Shown: positions 53,066-62,033 of the stretch, piece after piece
Layout of the letters: every line of letters starts with the position of its first letter
How positions within the stretch are numbered: the first letter of the stretch is position 1
NCBI RefSeq assembly: GCF_021608265.1
Contig: NZ_JAKIHP010000001.1
Coordinates: 372,001-436,000 of the forward strand
DNA: 64,000 nt
From: Flavobacterium wongokense
GTDB lineage: Bacteria; Bacteroidota; Bacteroidia; Flavobacteriales; Flavobacteriaceae
Direction of reading: 5' to 3'
Notes under the pieces: generated by a model
What the model was told of the DNA's origin: nothing
The model's database searches: none
Seen by the model: the letters and a program-made list of their open reading frames with translations, nothing else
Program-made: the position numbers and the translations under genes

Positions 53066-53878
53066 ATGGCTAAAAAAAGCACAATTCAGGTAGAAGGGGT
53101 AAATCAACATATTGTAAACTGGCTAAGGGAATACGCTGAAAAAGCCAAAGTAAATGGTTTTGTAATAGGGATTTCGGGCGGAGTTGATTCGGCCGTAACT
53201 TCAACGCTTTGTGCCCAAACCGGGCTAACAACCTTATGCATCGAAATGCCAATCCATCAGGATCCAACGCAGGTAAACAGAGGAAAAGAGCATATTGAAC
53301 AATTGAAAAAGCGTTTTCCAAATGTTAAAAACAGCATCGCCGACCTCACTTCAGTTTTTGAAACATTTAAAACAGAAGTTCCCAATTCTGAGAACGAAGC
53401 GAAGCTTTATTTATCTTTAGCCAACACCAGAGCCCGATTACGAATGACCACTTTGTACTATTTTGCCGGAATCCATGGGCTGCTTGTAGCCGGAACCGGG
53501 AATAAGGTTGAGGATTTTGGTGTCGGTTTTTATACCAAATATGGTGATGGCGGTGTTGATTTGAGCCCGATTGCCGATCTGATGAAAAGCGATGTTTATG
53601 CTTTAGGGAAATATTTACAAATTCCGGAATCTATTCAAAAGGCAGCTCCAACGGATGGATTGTTTGGAGATTCACGAACCGACGAAGATCAGCTTGGTGC
53701 GAGTTATGATGAACTGGAATGGGCAATGCTTGAAGATGAAAGCAACAAAACCGCAGAAAGTTTTACAGGAAGGGAAAAGGATGTTTTTAATATTTATAAG
53801 AAATTAAATACGATAAATCAGCATAAAATGAACCCAATTCCTGTATGTATAATCCCAATAAATTTGAAAAAATCTTAA
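53066..53878 (+). CDS. nadE: NAD synthase, ammonia-dependent
   Basis: The 270-residue protein has the PP-loop GISGGVDSAVTSTLC (SGGVDS at 37-42), AGTGNKVEDFGVGFYTKYGDGGVDLSPIADL and APTDGLF. It converts nicotinic acid adenine dinucleotide to NAD. It lacks the N-terminal glutaminase domain of the longer form, so ammonia would be the nitrogen donor. Confidence 0.95.
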   Translation: MAKKSTIQVEGVNQHIVNWLREYAEKAKVNGFVIGISGGVDSAVTSTLCAQTGLTTLCIEMPIHQDPTQVNRGKEHIEQLKKRFPNVKNSIADLTSVFETFKTEVPNSENEAKLYLSLANTRARLRMTTLYYFAGIHGLLVAGTGNKVEDFGVGFYTKYGDGGVDLSPIADLMKSDVYALGKYLQIPESIQKAAPTDGLFGDSRTDEDQLGASYDELEWAMLEDESNKTAESFTGREKDVFNIYKKLNTINQHKMNPIPVCIIPINLKKS

Positions 53879-53956
53879 TTTCTGTAGCGTTTTTCAATAA
53901 TATTTTTTTAACTTTACAGTTAGAATTCTTATTAATTTTTATCAAATACCACAATT

Positions 53957-54586
53957 ATGATAAATTTATGCATTGCTGATAACTTCCCCGTTGTACACTT
54001 TGGAATGAAGGCTTATTTCAAGGATCATCCTGAAATAAATGTCGTTTCAAACGTAGGTAATTTTTTTATGGTTCCCGATGCCTTAAGAAATAAAGAAATT
54101 GACGTCTTAGTCATTGATTTGGAATTAGATGGATTAAAAAGTATTTATGAAATCAAGTCAATCATTAAAAATTTCCCTAAAACTAAAGTTGTCATTTTTA
54201 GTAGCATGTCAGAGCACATCTATGCGCCAAATGCTATAAAGGCAGGTTGCGCAGGATATGTTCACAAGACATCAAAATTGGAAAATTTAGGTATAGCAAT
54301 TGTCAAAGTTCACCAAGGCCAGACTATCCTAAATGAAGAGATCAAGAAAAACCTGGCTCTAATTGCTAAGCAGAACAAATCAGAACGTTTGTATCGCAAA
54401 CTTTCCAATCGTGAAATCGAGGTACTGCGCTTTTTGAGCGATGGTAAGAAAAACAACGAAATAGCTAAAATTTTGAATCTTAACGAAAAAACCATAAGTA
54501 CCTATAAGCTTCGTCTTTTGACCAAGCTGAACGTAACAAACCTGGTCGATCTTGTTAACAAAGCAAAAACGCTAGAAATCGTTTAA
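53957..54586 (+). CDS. Orphan LuxR-type response regulator with altered acidic pocket
   Basis: The 209-residue protein has a receiver domain (about 1-120) with Asp54 in VIDLELDG and Lys104 in VHKTS, and a C-terminal LuxR helix-turn-helix (about 143-205, LSNREIEVLRFLSDGKKNNE and NEKTISTYKLRLLTKL). The usual acidic pair near the N-terminus reads IADN (Asp8, Asn9) instead of DD, so magnesium binding and phosphorylation may be weakened. No kinase gene is adjacent. It has its own gap from nadE (78 bp) and a terminator. Confidence 0.9.
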   Translation: MINLCIADNFPVVHFGMKAYFKDHPEINVVSNVGNFFMVPDALRNKEIDVLVIDLELDGLKSIYEIKSIIKNFPKTKVVIFSSMSEHIYAPNAIKAGCAGYVHKTSKLENLGIAIVKVHQGQTILNEEIKKNLALIAKQNKSERLYRKLSNREIEVLRFLSDGKKNNEIAKILNLNEKTISTYKLRLLTKLNVTNLVDLVNKAKTLEIV

Positions 54587-54592
54587 AAACTG

Positions 54593-54618
54593 AATCCCGC
54601 AGAAAGCGGGATTTTTTT
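54593..54618 (+). terminator. Terminator after the orphan response regulator
   Basis: AATCCCGC (54593-54600), AGAAA loop, GCGGGATT (54606-54613), then T residues. Confidence 0.9.
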
Positions 54619-54644
54619 ATAGGATAATTTTAAAAATTTGAATA

Positions 54645-55898
54645 TTACATTCCACTCCTAATGGCTTCAACAGGATCTAAACGTGAAGCTGAAACTGCAG
54701 GTAATATACCCGAAATCAATCCGATAATGGCTGCCAAACTTGTTCCTAGGATGATATTGCCTAAGCCAAGGACAAATTCAAAATCCAGTGCCTTGGTCAA
54801 AATCAGCGCAATAATCCACACCAAAAGCAACCCAATCATTCCGCCAATTACACAAAGGATAATTGCTTCGAATAAAAATTGGAAAAGGATGAATTTATTT
54901 TTCGCTCCCAATGATTTTTGAATGCCGATTAAATTGGTTCTTTCCTTTACGGAAACAAACATAATGTTGGCGATTCCGAATCCTCCCACCAAAAGTGAAA
55001 ACAAACTGATAATCCAGCCTCCAAATTTCATATTCGAAATCACACCATCAATCATATCAGTAAAGCCTGAAAGCACGTTGATGAAAAAGTTATCTATTTC
55101 GCCCTGCTTCACACCTCTGAAATTACGTAATTTCTGCGAAATCTGGCCTTTCAATGCGTCCATATCAGTCCCTTTTTCAGGTTTTATCACAACAACCGGC
55201 AAGACATTTGGATTATTATCCCCGTAGTAACTCCTCAGAAAACTAGCCGGAAAAAAAGCAGAAGTATCATCGCCGCCGCCAATATCCATGCCCGAACCTT
55301 TCTTTTTGGTTACACCAATAACCGTAAAACGCTGGCCATACATTCGGATTGTTTTGCCAATTGGATCAACATTTTCAAACAACTGTTCTGCAATATCATG
55401 CCCTAAAACCACAACCTGCCTTCCCGAATTGGACTCAAGTTCATTAAAAAACCTGCCTTTGTCAAATTCCATTCGTTGGATATCCAAAAATTCTGAAGTC
55501 ACGCCAACCATATTTACATTGGAAACGGTTTTCGATTCGTATTTTATGTTTTGGCTTCCGGTGAAATATTGAAAACAGGAATTTTCAACATCGGTCAATG
55601 AAGTTTTCAAATATTGATATTCTTCGTACTTAACGTTCGGGAATTGTTCCCTTTTCCAACGTGGAATATCACTTGGCCCAAAAGACTGGCTGGTCAAATA
55701 AATAGTGTTTTTGTCTAGCGTACTCAAATCCGCCTTGATTTTCCGGTCGAGCGAATCTACTGCTGCCAAAACTGCTATAATGGAAAAGATACCAATGGTT
55801 ACGCCAAGCAGCGATAACATCGTCCGCAGTTTATTGTTGCGGAGCGCATTCATCGCAAAGGCAAAACTTTCTTTAAGCAGTCTTAAGTAGAGTAACAT
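54645..55898 (-). CDS. ABC transporter permease, MacB/FtsX type
   Basis: The 417-residue protein has an N-terminal helix (about 27-47, TMLSLLGVTIGIFSIIAVL), a periplasmic MacB-like domain (about 50-270, with GRQVVVLGHDIAEQLFENVDPIGK and FTVIGVTKKKG) and three C-terminal FtsX helices (about 290-410) ending RLDPVEAIRSGM. Such permeases work with a separate ATPase to move or extract lipoproteins, peptides or drugs. No ATPase gene is adjacent here, so the partner is elsewhere. It is divergent from purH. Confidence 0.92.
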   Translation of the reverse strand: MLLYLRLLKESFAFAMNALRNNKLRTMLSLLGVTIGIFSIIAVLAAVDSLDRKIKADLSTLDKNTIYLTSQSFGPSDIPRWKREQFPNVKYEEYQYLKTSLTDVENSCFQYFTGSQNIKYESKTVSNVNMVGVTSEFLDIQRMEFDKGRFFNELESNSGRQVVVLGHDIAEQLFENVDPIGKTIRMYGQRFTVIGVTKKKGSGMDIGGGDDTSAFFPASFLRSYYGDNNPNVLPVVVIKPEKGTDMDALKGQISQKLRNFRGVKQGEIDNFFINVLSGFTDMIDGVISNMKFGGWIISLFSLLVGGFGIANIMFVSVKERTNLIGIQKSLGAKNKFILFQFLFEAIILCVIGGMIGLLLVWIIALILTKALDFEFVLGLGNIILGTSLAAIIGLISGILPAVSASRLDPVEAIRSGM

Positions 55899-56010
55899 TT
55901 AGAGTTGTTTTATTAGACTTGGTAAATTTCAATAAAAATAATGAAAATCACTACTTTTTTCTGCATTCGGTTATTGGTGTGAAAAAATAAAATATTGTTA
56001 CAAATCTTGC

Positions 56011-56041
56011 TTGAATTTTGGCTGTAAAAAAACTACTTTTG
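56011..56041 (+). promoter_or_regulatory. Promoter of purH
   Basis: TTG at 56011-56013 and TACTTTTG at 56034-56041 are 20 bp apart, and the ATG follows at 56064. Confidence 0.65.
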
Positions 56042-56063
56042 TTCGCTCAAACACAACTACAAA

Positions 56064-57590
56064 ATGAGCACAACAAAAACAATCCAATCGGCATTGATTT
56101 CGGTCTTTTCAAAAGACGGTTTGGAGCCGATAGTTCGCAGACTACACGAACAAAATGTTACAATTTATTCTACTGGCGGAACTGAAGAATTCATCAACAA
56201 TTTGGGAATTCCGGTAGTTCCTGTTGAAGAAGTCACTTCTTTCCCTGAGATTCTTGGTGGAAGGGTAAAAACCCTGCATCCGAAAATTTTTGGCGGAATT
56301 CTTAACCGTCAGGACAATGAAACCGATGTGGCACAAATGAAGGATTTCGAAATCCCACAGATTGATTTGGTCATTGTCGATTTATATCCTTTTGAAAAAA
56401 CGGTAGCTTCGGGTGCCAGCGAACAGGATATTATTGAAAAAATTGACATTGGTGGAATTTCGTTGATTCGCGCTGCTGCAAAAAATTTCAAGGACACAGT
56501 TATCGTGGCTTCTGTAAATGAATATTCGCTTTTGCTGGATTATATTTCAACCCAAAACGGAGCGACGACTTTAGAACAAAGAAAACTTTTGGCATCTAAA
56601 GCCTTCCATGTTTCCTCCCATTATGACACGGCGATTTTCAATTATTTCAATGAAGATGAGACGTATTTCAAAACCAGCATTTCGGAAGGACAGATTTTGA
56701 GATATGGTGAAAACCCTCATCAGAAAGGGTTTTTCTTTGGGGAATTTGATAAAATGTTCAGCAAATTACACGGAAAGGAATTGTCTTATAACAATCTATT
56801 GGATGTTGATGCAGCGGTAAACCTGATTTTGGAATTCAAAAACAACGAACCAACTTTTGCCATATTAAAACACAACAATGCCTGCGGATTGGCAACAAGA
56901 AGCACGATGAAAGAGGCTTATATGGCAGCTTTGGCCGGTGATCCAACTTCAGCTTTTGGCGGAGTTTTAATTGCAAACGGTAAAATCGATTCGGCTACCG
57001 CCAGGGAAATAAACCCGCTTTTCTGCGAAGTTGTAATTGCACCAGGCTTTGATGAGGAGGCAATCGCCATTTTATCTGAAAAGAAAAACAGGATTATTTT
57101 GGTGCAGCACGATGTGGATTTGCCAAACAGCCAGGTAAGGACTTGCCTGAATGGTTTATTGGTTCAGGACAGAAATAACATAACCGACTCAAAATCAGAC
57201 TTAAAAGCCGTTACAAATACAGCTCCAACCGAACAGGAAATCGACGATTTATTATTTGCATCAAAAATTTGTAAAAATACCAAATCAAATACGATTGTAT
57301 TCGCAAAAAACAGTACATTAGTCGCATCAGGAACAGGTCAGACTTCTCGTGTTGATGCCTTGAAACAAGCTATTGAAAAAGCGCAAAATTTTGGCTTTGA
57401 TTTGAATGGCGCAGTGATGGCGAGCGATGCCTTTTTCCCTTTTCCTGACTGTGTAGAAATTGCCCATAACGCAGGAATTACGGCTGTTATTCAGCCTGGT
57501 GGTTCGATAAAAGATGAGCTCAGCATTAATTTTTGTAATGAAAATAATGTTGCAATGGTATTTACCGGAACGCGTCATTTTAAACATTAA
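56064..57590 (+). CDS. purH: Bifunctional AICAR transformylase / IMP cyclohydrolase
   Basis: The 508-residue protein has an N-terminal MGS-like cyclohydrolase domain (about 8-160: ALISVFSKDGLEPIVRRL, STGGTEEFI, GGRVKTLHPKIFGGIL) and a transformylase domain (about 190-508: LRYGENPHQKG, LKHNNACGLA, SAFGGV, and terminal VFTGTRHFKH). It carries out the last two steps of IMP synthesis. It lies directly upstream of the mre cluster, 53 bp from mreB, with a separate promoter for the latter. Confidence 0.97.
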   Translation: MSTTKTIQSALISVFSKDGLEPIVRRLHEQNVTIYSTGGTEEFINNLGIPVVPVEEVTSFPEILGGRVKTLHPKIFGGILNRQDNETDVAQMKDFEIPQIDLVIVDLYPFEKTVASGASEQDIIEKIDIGGISLIRAAAKNFKDTVIVASVNEYSLLLDYISTQNGATTLEQRKLLASKAFHVSSHYDTAIFNYFNEDETYFKTSISEGQILRYGENPHQKGFFFGEFDKMFSKLHGKELSYNNLLDVDAAVNLILEFKNNEPTFAILKHNNACGLATRSTMKEAYMAALAGDPTSAFGGVLIANGKIDSATAREINPLFCEVVIAPGFDEEAIAILSEKKNRIILVQHDVDLPNSQVRTCLNGLLVQDRNNITDSKSDLKAVTNTAPTEQEIDDLLFASKICKNTKSNTIVFAKNSTLVASGTGQTSRVDALKQAIEKAQNFGFDLNGAVMASDAFFPFPDCVEIAHNAGITAVIQPGGSIKDELSINFCNENNVAMVFTGTRHFKH

Positions 57591-57596
57591 TTTGTT

Positions 57597-57604
57597 TACC
57601 TTTG
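57597..57604 (+). promoter_or_regulatory. -7 box of the mre operon
   Basis: TACCTTTG fits TAnnTTTG, 39 bp before the mreB ATG and just after the purH stop. Confidence 0.6.
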
Positions 57605-57643
57605 TGCGATAAAATTTTATAAACGTTAAACCCAAAATAATCT

Positions 57644-58672
57644 ATGGGATTTTTTGATTTCATGACCGAGGACATTGCAATTGACCTTGGTACCGCAAAC
57701 ACTCTGATAATACACAACGACAAAGTCGTAATTGATAGCCCTTCAATTGTTGCTCGTGACCGAATATCGGGAAAAATTATCGCTGTTGGTAAGGAAGCCA
57801 ACATGATGCAGGGAAAGACACATGAAAACATAAAAACCATACGTCCTTTGAAAGACGGGGTTATCGCCGACTTTGATGCATCCGAAAAAATGATTTCGAT
57901 GTTCATCAAAAGCATTCCAGCCTTAAAGAAAAAAATGTTTACACCGGCACTTCGAATGGTGGTTTGCATCCCTTCCGGAATTACAGAAGTGGAAATGCGT
58001 GCAGTAAAGGAAAGTTGCGAGCGTGTAAACGGAAAAGAAGTATACCTAATCCACGAACCAATGGCTGCGGCAATTGGTATCGGCATCGACATCATGCAGC
58101 CTAAAGGAAACATGATTGTGGATATCGGTGGTGGAACAACAGAAATCGCTGTTATCGCTTTGGGCGGAATTGTTTGTGACAAATCTGTTAAGATTGCAGG
58201 TGACGTTTTCACCAATGATATCGTTTACTACATGAGAACCCAGCACAATTTATTTGTGGGTGAAAGTACTGCTGAAAAAATCAAGATTACCATCGGAGCT
58301 GCTACAGATGATTTGGAAACTCCACCAGATGACATGTCGGTGCAAGGTCGAGATTTATTGACCGGAAAGCCAAAACAGGTTGAAGTATCCTACAGGGAAA
58401 TCGCAAAAGCCTTAGACAAATCCATCCAACGTATCGAAGATGCGATTATGGAAACCTTATCCCAAACACCACCGGAATTAGCTGCCGATATTTACAACAC
58501 CGGTATTTATCTTGCTGGTGGAGGTTCGATGTTAAGAGGTTTGGACAAACGTATTTCCCAAAAAACAGACTTACCGGTTTACATTGCTGAAGACCCATTA
58601 AGAGCTGTTGTCCGTGGAACCGGAATGGCACTTAAAAATATTCCTAAATTCAGAAGTATTTTAATTAAATAA
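57644..58672 (+). CDS. mreB: Rod shape-determining actin homologue MreB
   Basis: The 342-residue actin-like protein has IAIDLGTANTLI (phosphate 1), MVVCIPSGITEVEMRAV, NMIVDIGGGTTEIAVIALG (phosphate 2) and GIYLAGGGSMLRGLD (adenosine motif). It forms membrane-bound filaments that guide the elongation machinery encoded just downstream. First gene of mreB-mreC-mreD-mrdA-rodA. Confidence 0.98.
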   Translation: MGFFDFMTEDIAIDLGTANTLIIHNDKVVIDSPSIVARDRISGKIIAVGKEANMMQGKTHENIKTIRPLKDGVIADFDASEKMISMFIKSIPALKKKMFTPALRMVVCIPSGITEVEMRAVKESCERVNGKEVYLIHEPMAAAIGIGIDIMQPKGNMIVDIGGGTTEIAVIALGGIVCDKSVKIAGDVFTNDIVYYMRTQHNLFVGESTAEKIKITIGAATDDLETPPDDMSVQGRDLLTGKPKQVEVSYREIAKALDKSIQRIEDAIMETLSQTPPELAADIYNTGIYLAGGGSMLRGLDKRISQKTDLPVYIAEDPLRAVVRGTGMALKNIPKFRSILIK

Positions 58673-58745
58673 TTAGCCTACGACACTAATTATTTTTTAC
58701 CTTTATTTCGACGGATATTTATAACAAACTTTATACAGTTTAAAA

Positions 58746-59573
58746 ATGCAGCAAATTTTTAATTTTATACTAAAAAACAGTAATCGCTTACTGTTTTTGC
58801 TGCTTTTGGTAATATCCGTTTCGCTCACAATCCAGTCGCATTCCTATCACAAAAGTAAAATCATCAGCTCTGCCAATTTCTTCACTGGTGGGATTTATGA
58901 AAAGATAAACAATATAGACGAATATTTCGGACTGAGGAAACAAAACGAAGAACTGGCACAGGAAAATGCGCGTTTGAAATCGATTTTGTTCAATCAGAAA
59001 GACACTACCAAACTTCCTCAGATTGATACCATACGAGGCGTTAAGAAAACAGATATCATTGTCTCGAAGGTAATCCACAACTCGTACAGCATTCAGGAAA
59101 ACTTTATCACAATCAACAATGGTTCGGCCTCAGGTTTAAAACCAAACATGGGTGTAATCAACAGCGCCGGGATTGTTGGAATTGTCGACAAGACTTCTAA
59201 AAATTATGCAACCATCATCAGCGTGTTGAATGTCAATTCAAAAATCAACGCCAAAATCAAAAAATCAAATCACTTTGGTTCTTTGGTGTGGAATGGGAAA
59301 AGCACCGGCTTTGTCCAGCTGATTGACGTTCCGCGTTTGGCCGGAGTTCGAAAAGGCGACACCATCGTGACAGGAGGACAATCGATTGTTTTTCCTGAAA
59401 ATATCGGAATTGGAACCATTGACAAGGTTTACATCGACAACGAGACCAATTATTATACGCTGGACATCAAATTATTTAATGACATGACTAACCTTGGGCA
59501 TGTTTACATTATTAAAAATAAGGATGCGGCCGAAATCGAAAATTTAGAAAATCAAAACAAAAAAGATGAATAG
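58746..59573 (+). CDS. mreC: Rod shape-determining protein MreC
   Basis: The 275-residue bitopic protein has a membrane helix (about 13-29), a coiled coil (KQNEELAQENARLKSILFN, about 60-82), and the periplasmic MreC beta domains (NNGSASGLKPNMGVINSAG, KGDTIVTGGQSIVFPENIGIGTI). It links MreB with PBP2 and RodA. It overlaps mreD by 8 bp. Confidence 0.95.
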   Translation: MQQIFNFILKNSNRLLFLLLLVISVSLTIQSHSYHKSKIISSANFFTGGIYEKINNIDEYFGLRKQNEELAQENARLKSILFNQKDTTKLPQIDTIRGVKKTDIIVSKVIHNSYSIQENFITINNGSASGLKPNMGVINSAGIVGIVDKTSKNYATIISVLNVNSKINAKIKKSNHFGSLVWNGKSTGFVQLIDVPRLAGVRKGDTIVTGGQSIVFPENIGIGTIDKVYIDNETNYYTLDIKLFNDMTNLGHVYIIKNKDAAEIENLENQNKKDE

Positions 59574-60072
59574 CGCTTTGATATCCAATATTGCCCGGTT
59601 CATACTGTTGCTTGCTGCGCAGGTTTTGATCTTTAACCGAATTGATCTTTTCGGATTCATCAATCCGTTTCCTTATGTGCTTTTCATCATTCTTTATCCA
59701 GTCAACGGAAATAAAAGTGGTTTATTGGCCGCTAGTTTTTTCCTGGGCTTATTGATGGACATGTTCTGGAATTCTGGCGGCGTTCATGCTGCTGCCTGTT
59801 TGATCCTTGCCTATTATCGACCGGCCATCTTCAAATTTTCATTTGGTTTAAGTTATGAATACCAAACTGTTAAACTCAACGACGTATTGACTCCTGAACG
59901 GTTTTCGTTCATCTTGATTGCTGTTGTATTGCATCACTTTGTGCTGTTTGTTCTTGAGGTTTTCAAAATAAGTTTCCTTTGGGATATTTTGGTTCGTACC
60001 ATTTTAAGCACTATTTTCACAATCATCACCTGCATTATCATCATCTACATTATTAAGCCAAGTAAGCGATGA
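59566..60072 (+). CDS. mreD: Rod shape-determining protein MreD
   Basis: The 168-residue protein has about five membrane segments, including NRIDLFGFINPFPYVLFI and GLLMDMFWNSGGVHAAACLI, which fits MreD. Sequence conservation is low, and the call rests on topology and its place between mreC (8-bp overlap) and the PBP2 gene (4-bp ATGA overlap). Confidence 0.92.
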   Translation: MNSALISNIARFILLLAAQVLIFNRIDLFGFINPFPYVLFIILYPVNGNKSGLLAASFFLGLLMDMFWNSGGVHAAACLILAYYRPAIFKFSFGLSYEYQTVKLNDVLTPERFSFILIAVVLHHFVLFVLEVFKISFLWDILVRTILSTIFTIITCIIIIYIIKPSKR

Positions 60073-62021
60073 GAAAAGTTTTGCTGCCTACAATCATTTT
60101 CGTTTGTACAATTTTACTTGTATTGCGGCTTTTTTACCTTCAGGTAATTGATGATTCCCTAAAACTGAAATCAGATAACAATGCCATCAAAATAAGCTAC
60201 GATTATCCTGAACGCGGTTACATTTATGATAGGAATGGCCAGCTTTTGGTAGCCAATCAGCCTTCGTATGATATTATGGTCATCCCGAAAGATGTAAAGG
60301 ATTTGGACACTACCGAGTTTTGTTCGTTGCTAAAAATCACCAAAGAAGACTTCCTTAAAAAAATTGCAAAAGCAAAAGTATACAGCCCAAGGCTTCCTTC
60401 GGTGTTCTTATCGCAGCTCAACAAAAAAGAATATGCAGCTTTTCAGGAAATAGAGCGAAAATTTAACGGATTCTATATCCAGAAGCGTGCGCTGCGTGAT
60501 TATCAGGTGACTTTTGGTGCCAATGTATTTGGTTTTATCACTCAGGTAAATGATAAAATCATCGAAAAAAATCCGTATTATAAAAGTGGCGATTTAATTG
60601 GAAAGCAAGGAGTTGAAGAGAGTTACGAAGAATTTTTACGCGGAGTAAAAGGAGTAAAATACATCCAAAAAGATAAATACAACAGGGATATTGCTTCTTA
60701 TAAAGAAGGGAAATTTGATACAATCGCCGTTCAGGGGAAAGACATCAACCTATCGATTGACGCTGAACTTCAGAAATATGGAGAGCAATTGATGATCAAT
60801 AAACGTGGTGGAATCGTAGCCATCGAACCCAAAACAGGTGAAATCCTGGCTTTGGTAACGGCTCCGTCTTTCGACCCGGCTATCCTTGTGGGAAGGCAGC
60901 GTTCTAAAAATTATACGATGCTGTACCACGATTCCATAGCGAAACCATTGTACGACAGAGGATTGCTGGCAGAATACACTCCGGGTTCCCCTTTTAAAAT
61001 CTTAACCGGTTTAGTGGCTTTACAGGAAGGTGCTATAGACGAAAATTTTTCGGTTAACTGCCATCACGGATTCAGCTACGCTCCAGGCCGTTTTATGAAA
61101 TGCCACTGCCATGGAGGTGCCATGCAGCTTCATCGTGGGATTTACGAATCATGTAATACTTTTTTCTCTACTTCTTACATGAGGACTATTGACAAATACA
61201 ACAATCCGCCAAAAGGTGTTGATGTATGGAGCAATCACCTGAAAAGTTTTGGCCTTGGGCAATTCATGGGCTATGATTTACCAACAGGGCGTAAAGGAAA
61301 GATACCAACTTCTAAAACCTATAAGAAAATGTATCCGGGTTGGGGTTGGTCGAGCAGGACGATTGTTTCGAATGCCATTGGTCAAGGGGAAGTTTTGATG
61401 ACGCCAATCCAGTTAGCCAATATGATTGCAACAGTTGCGAATCGCGGATATTACTACACGCCTCACATCATCAAGAAAATCAAGGGTACGCCTATTGACA
61501 AGAGATTTACAACCAAGCATGTTACGACGATTGATAAGAAGTATTTTGAGCCAATGATTTCCGGATTATTTGACGTTTATAATTTTGGTACCGCTCACGG
61601 ACTGAATGTTGAAGGAATTGACATTTGTGGTAAAACCGGAACCGCTGAGAACTTTGCAAAGATTAACGGAAAACGTGTGAAACTTCAGGATCACTCTATC
61701 TTCGTAGCATTTGCGCCTAAGGATAATCCAAAAATTGCAATTGCGGTCTTTGTTGAAAACGGATATTGGGGAGCACGTTGGGCTGGTCCTATTACGAGTT
61801 TGATGATTGAAAAATATATCAAAAAGAAAATTACCAGAACCGATTTGGAAAAACGAATGCTGGAAGGAAGCCTTGAGGCGGAATACAATAAATATTTAGC
61901 TAAGCCAATAATAGATACCTTAATCAAATCTAAAATTGATTCGGGAATAAAACCTTTGGCAGTAAAGCCTGAAATCAAATCAGAAAAGCCACAAATTAAA
62001 CAAAAAGATACAGGAAATTAA
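60069..62021 (+). CDS. mrdA: Elongation transpeptidase PBP2
   Basis: The 650-residue class B PBP has a membrane helix (about 7-25), a dimerisation domain with GYIYDRNGQLLVANQPSYDI and the catalytic domain with SxxK at 307-310 (GSPFK), SCN at 361-363 and KTG at 522-524. A Cys/His cluster before the active site (NCHHGFSY, MKCHCHGG, residues 330-350) could bind a metal. It crosslinks lateral-wall peptidoglycan with RodA. The C-terminal tail (after about 610) is Lys/Pro-rich. Confidence 0.96.
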   Translation: MRKVLLPTIIFVCTILLVLRLFYLQVIDDSLKLKSDNNAIKISYDYPERGYIYDRNGQLLVANQPSYDIMVIPKDVKDLDTTEFCSLLKITKEDFLKKIAKAKVYSPRLPSVFLSQLNKKEYAAFQEIERKFNGFYIQKRALRDYQVTFGANVFGFITQVNDKIIEKNPYYKSGDLIGKQGVEESYEEFLRGVKGVKYIQKDKYNRDIASYKEGKFDTIAVQGKDINLSIDAELQKYGEQLMINKRGGIVAIEPKTGEILALVTAPSFDPAILVGRQRSKNYTMLYHDSIAKPLYDRGLLAEYTPGSPFKILTGLVALQEGAIDENFSVNCHHGFSYAPGRFMKCHCHGGAMQLHRGIYESCNTFFSTSYMRTIDKYNNPPKGVDVWSNHLKSFGLGQFMGYDLPTGRKGKIPTSKTYKKMYPGWGWSSRTIVSNAIGQGEVLMTPIQLANMIATVANRGYYYTPHIIKKIKGTPIDKRFTTKHVTTIDKKYFEPMISGLFDVYNFGTAHGLNVEGIDICGKTGTAENFAKINGKRVKLQDHSIFVAFAPKDNPKIAIAVFVENGYWGARWAGPITSLMIEKYIKKKITRTDLEKRMLEGSLEAEYNKYLAKPIIDTLIKSKIDSGIKPLAVKPEIKSEKPQIKQKDTGN

Positions 62022-62033
62022 TTCCTAAGGAAA

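Noticed and set aside
57580..58215. Minus-strand frame of 211 codons over mreB
   Set aside because: Antisense shadow of mreB codons, and it overlaps the mreB promoter.
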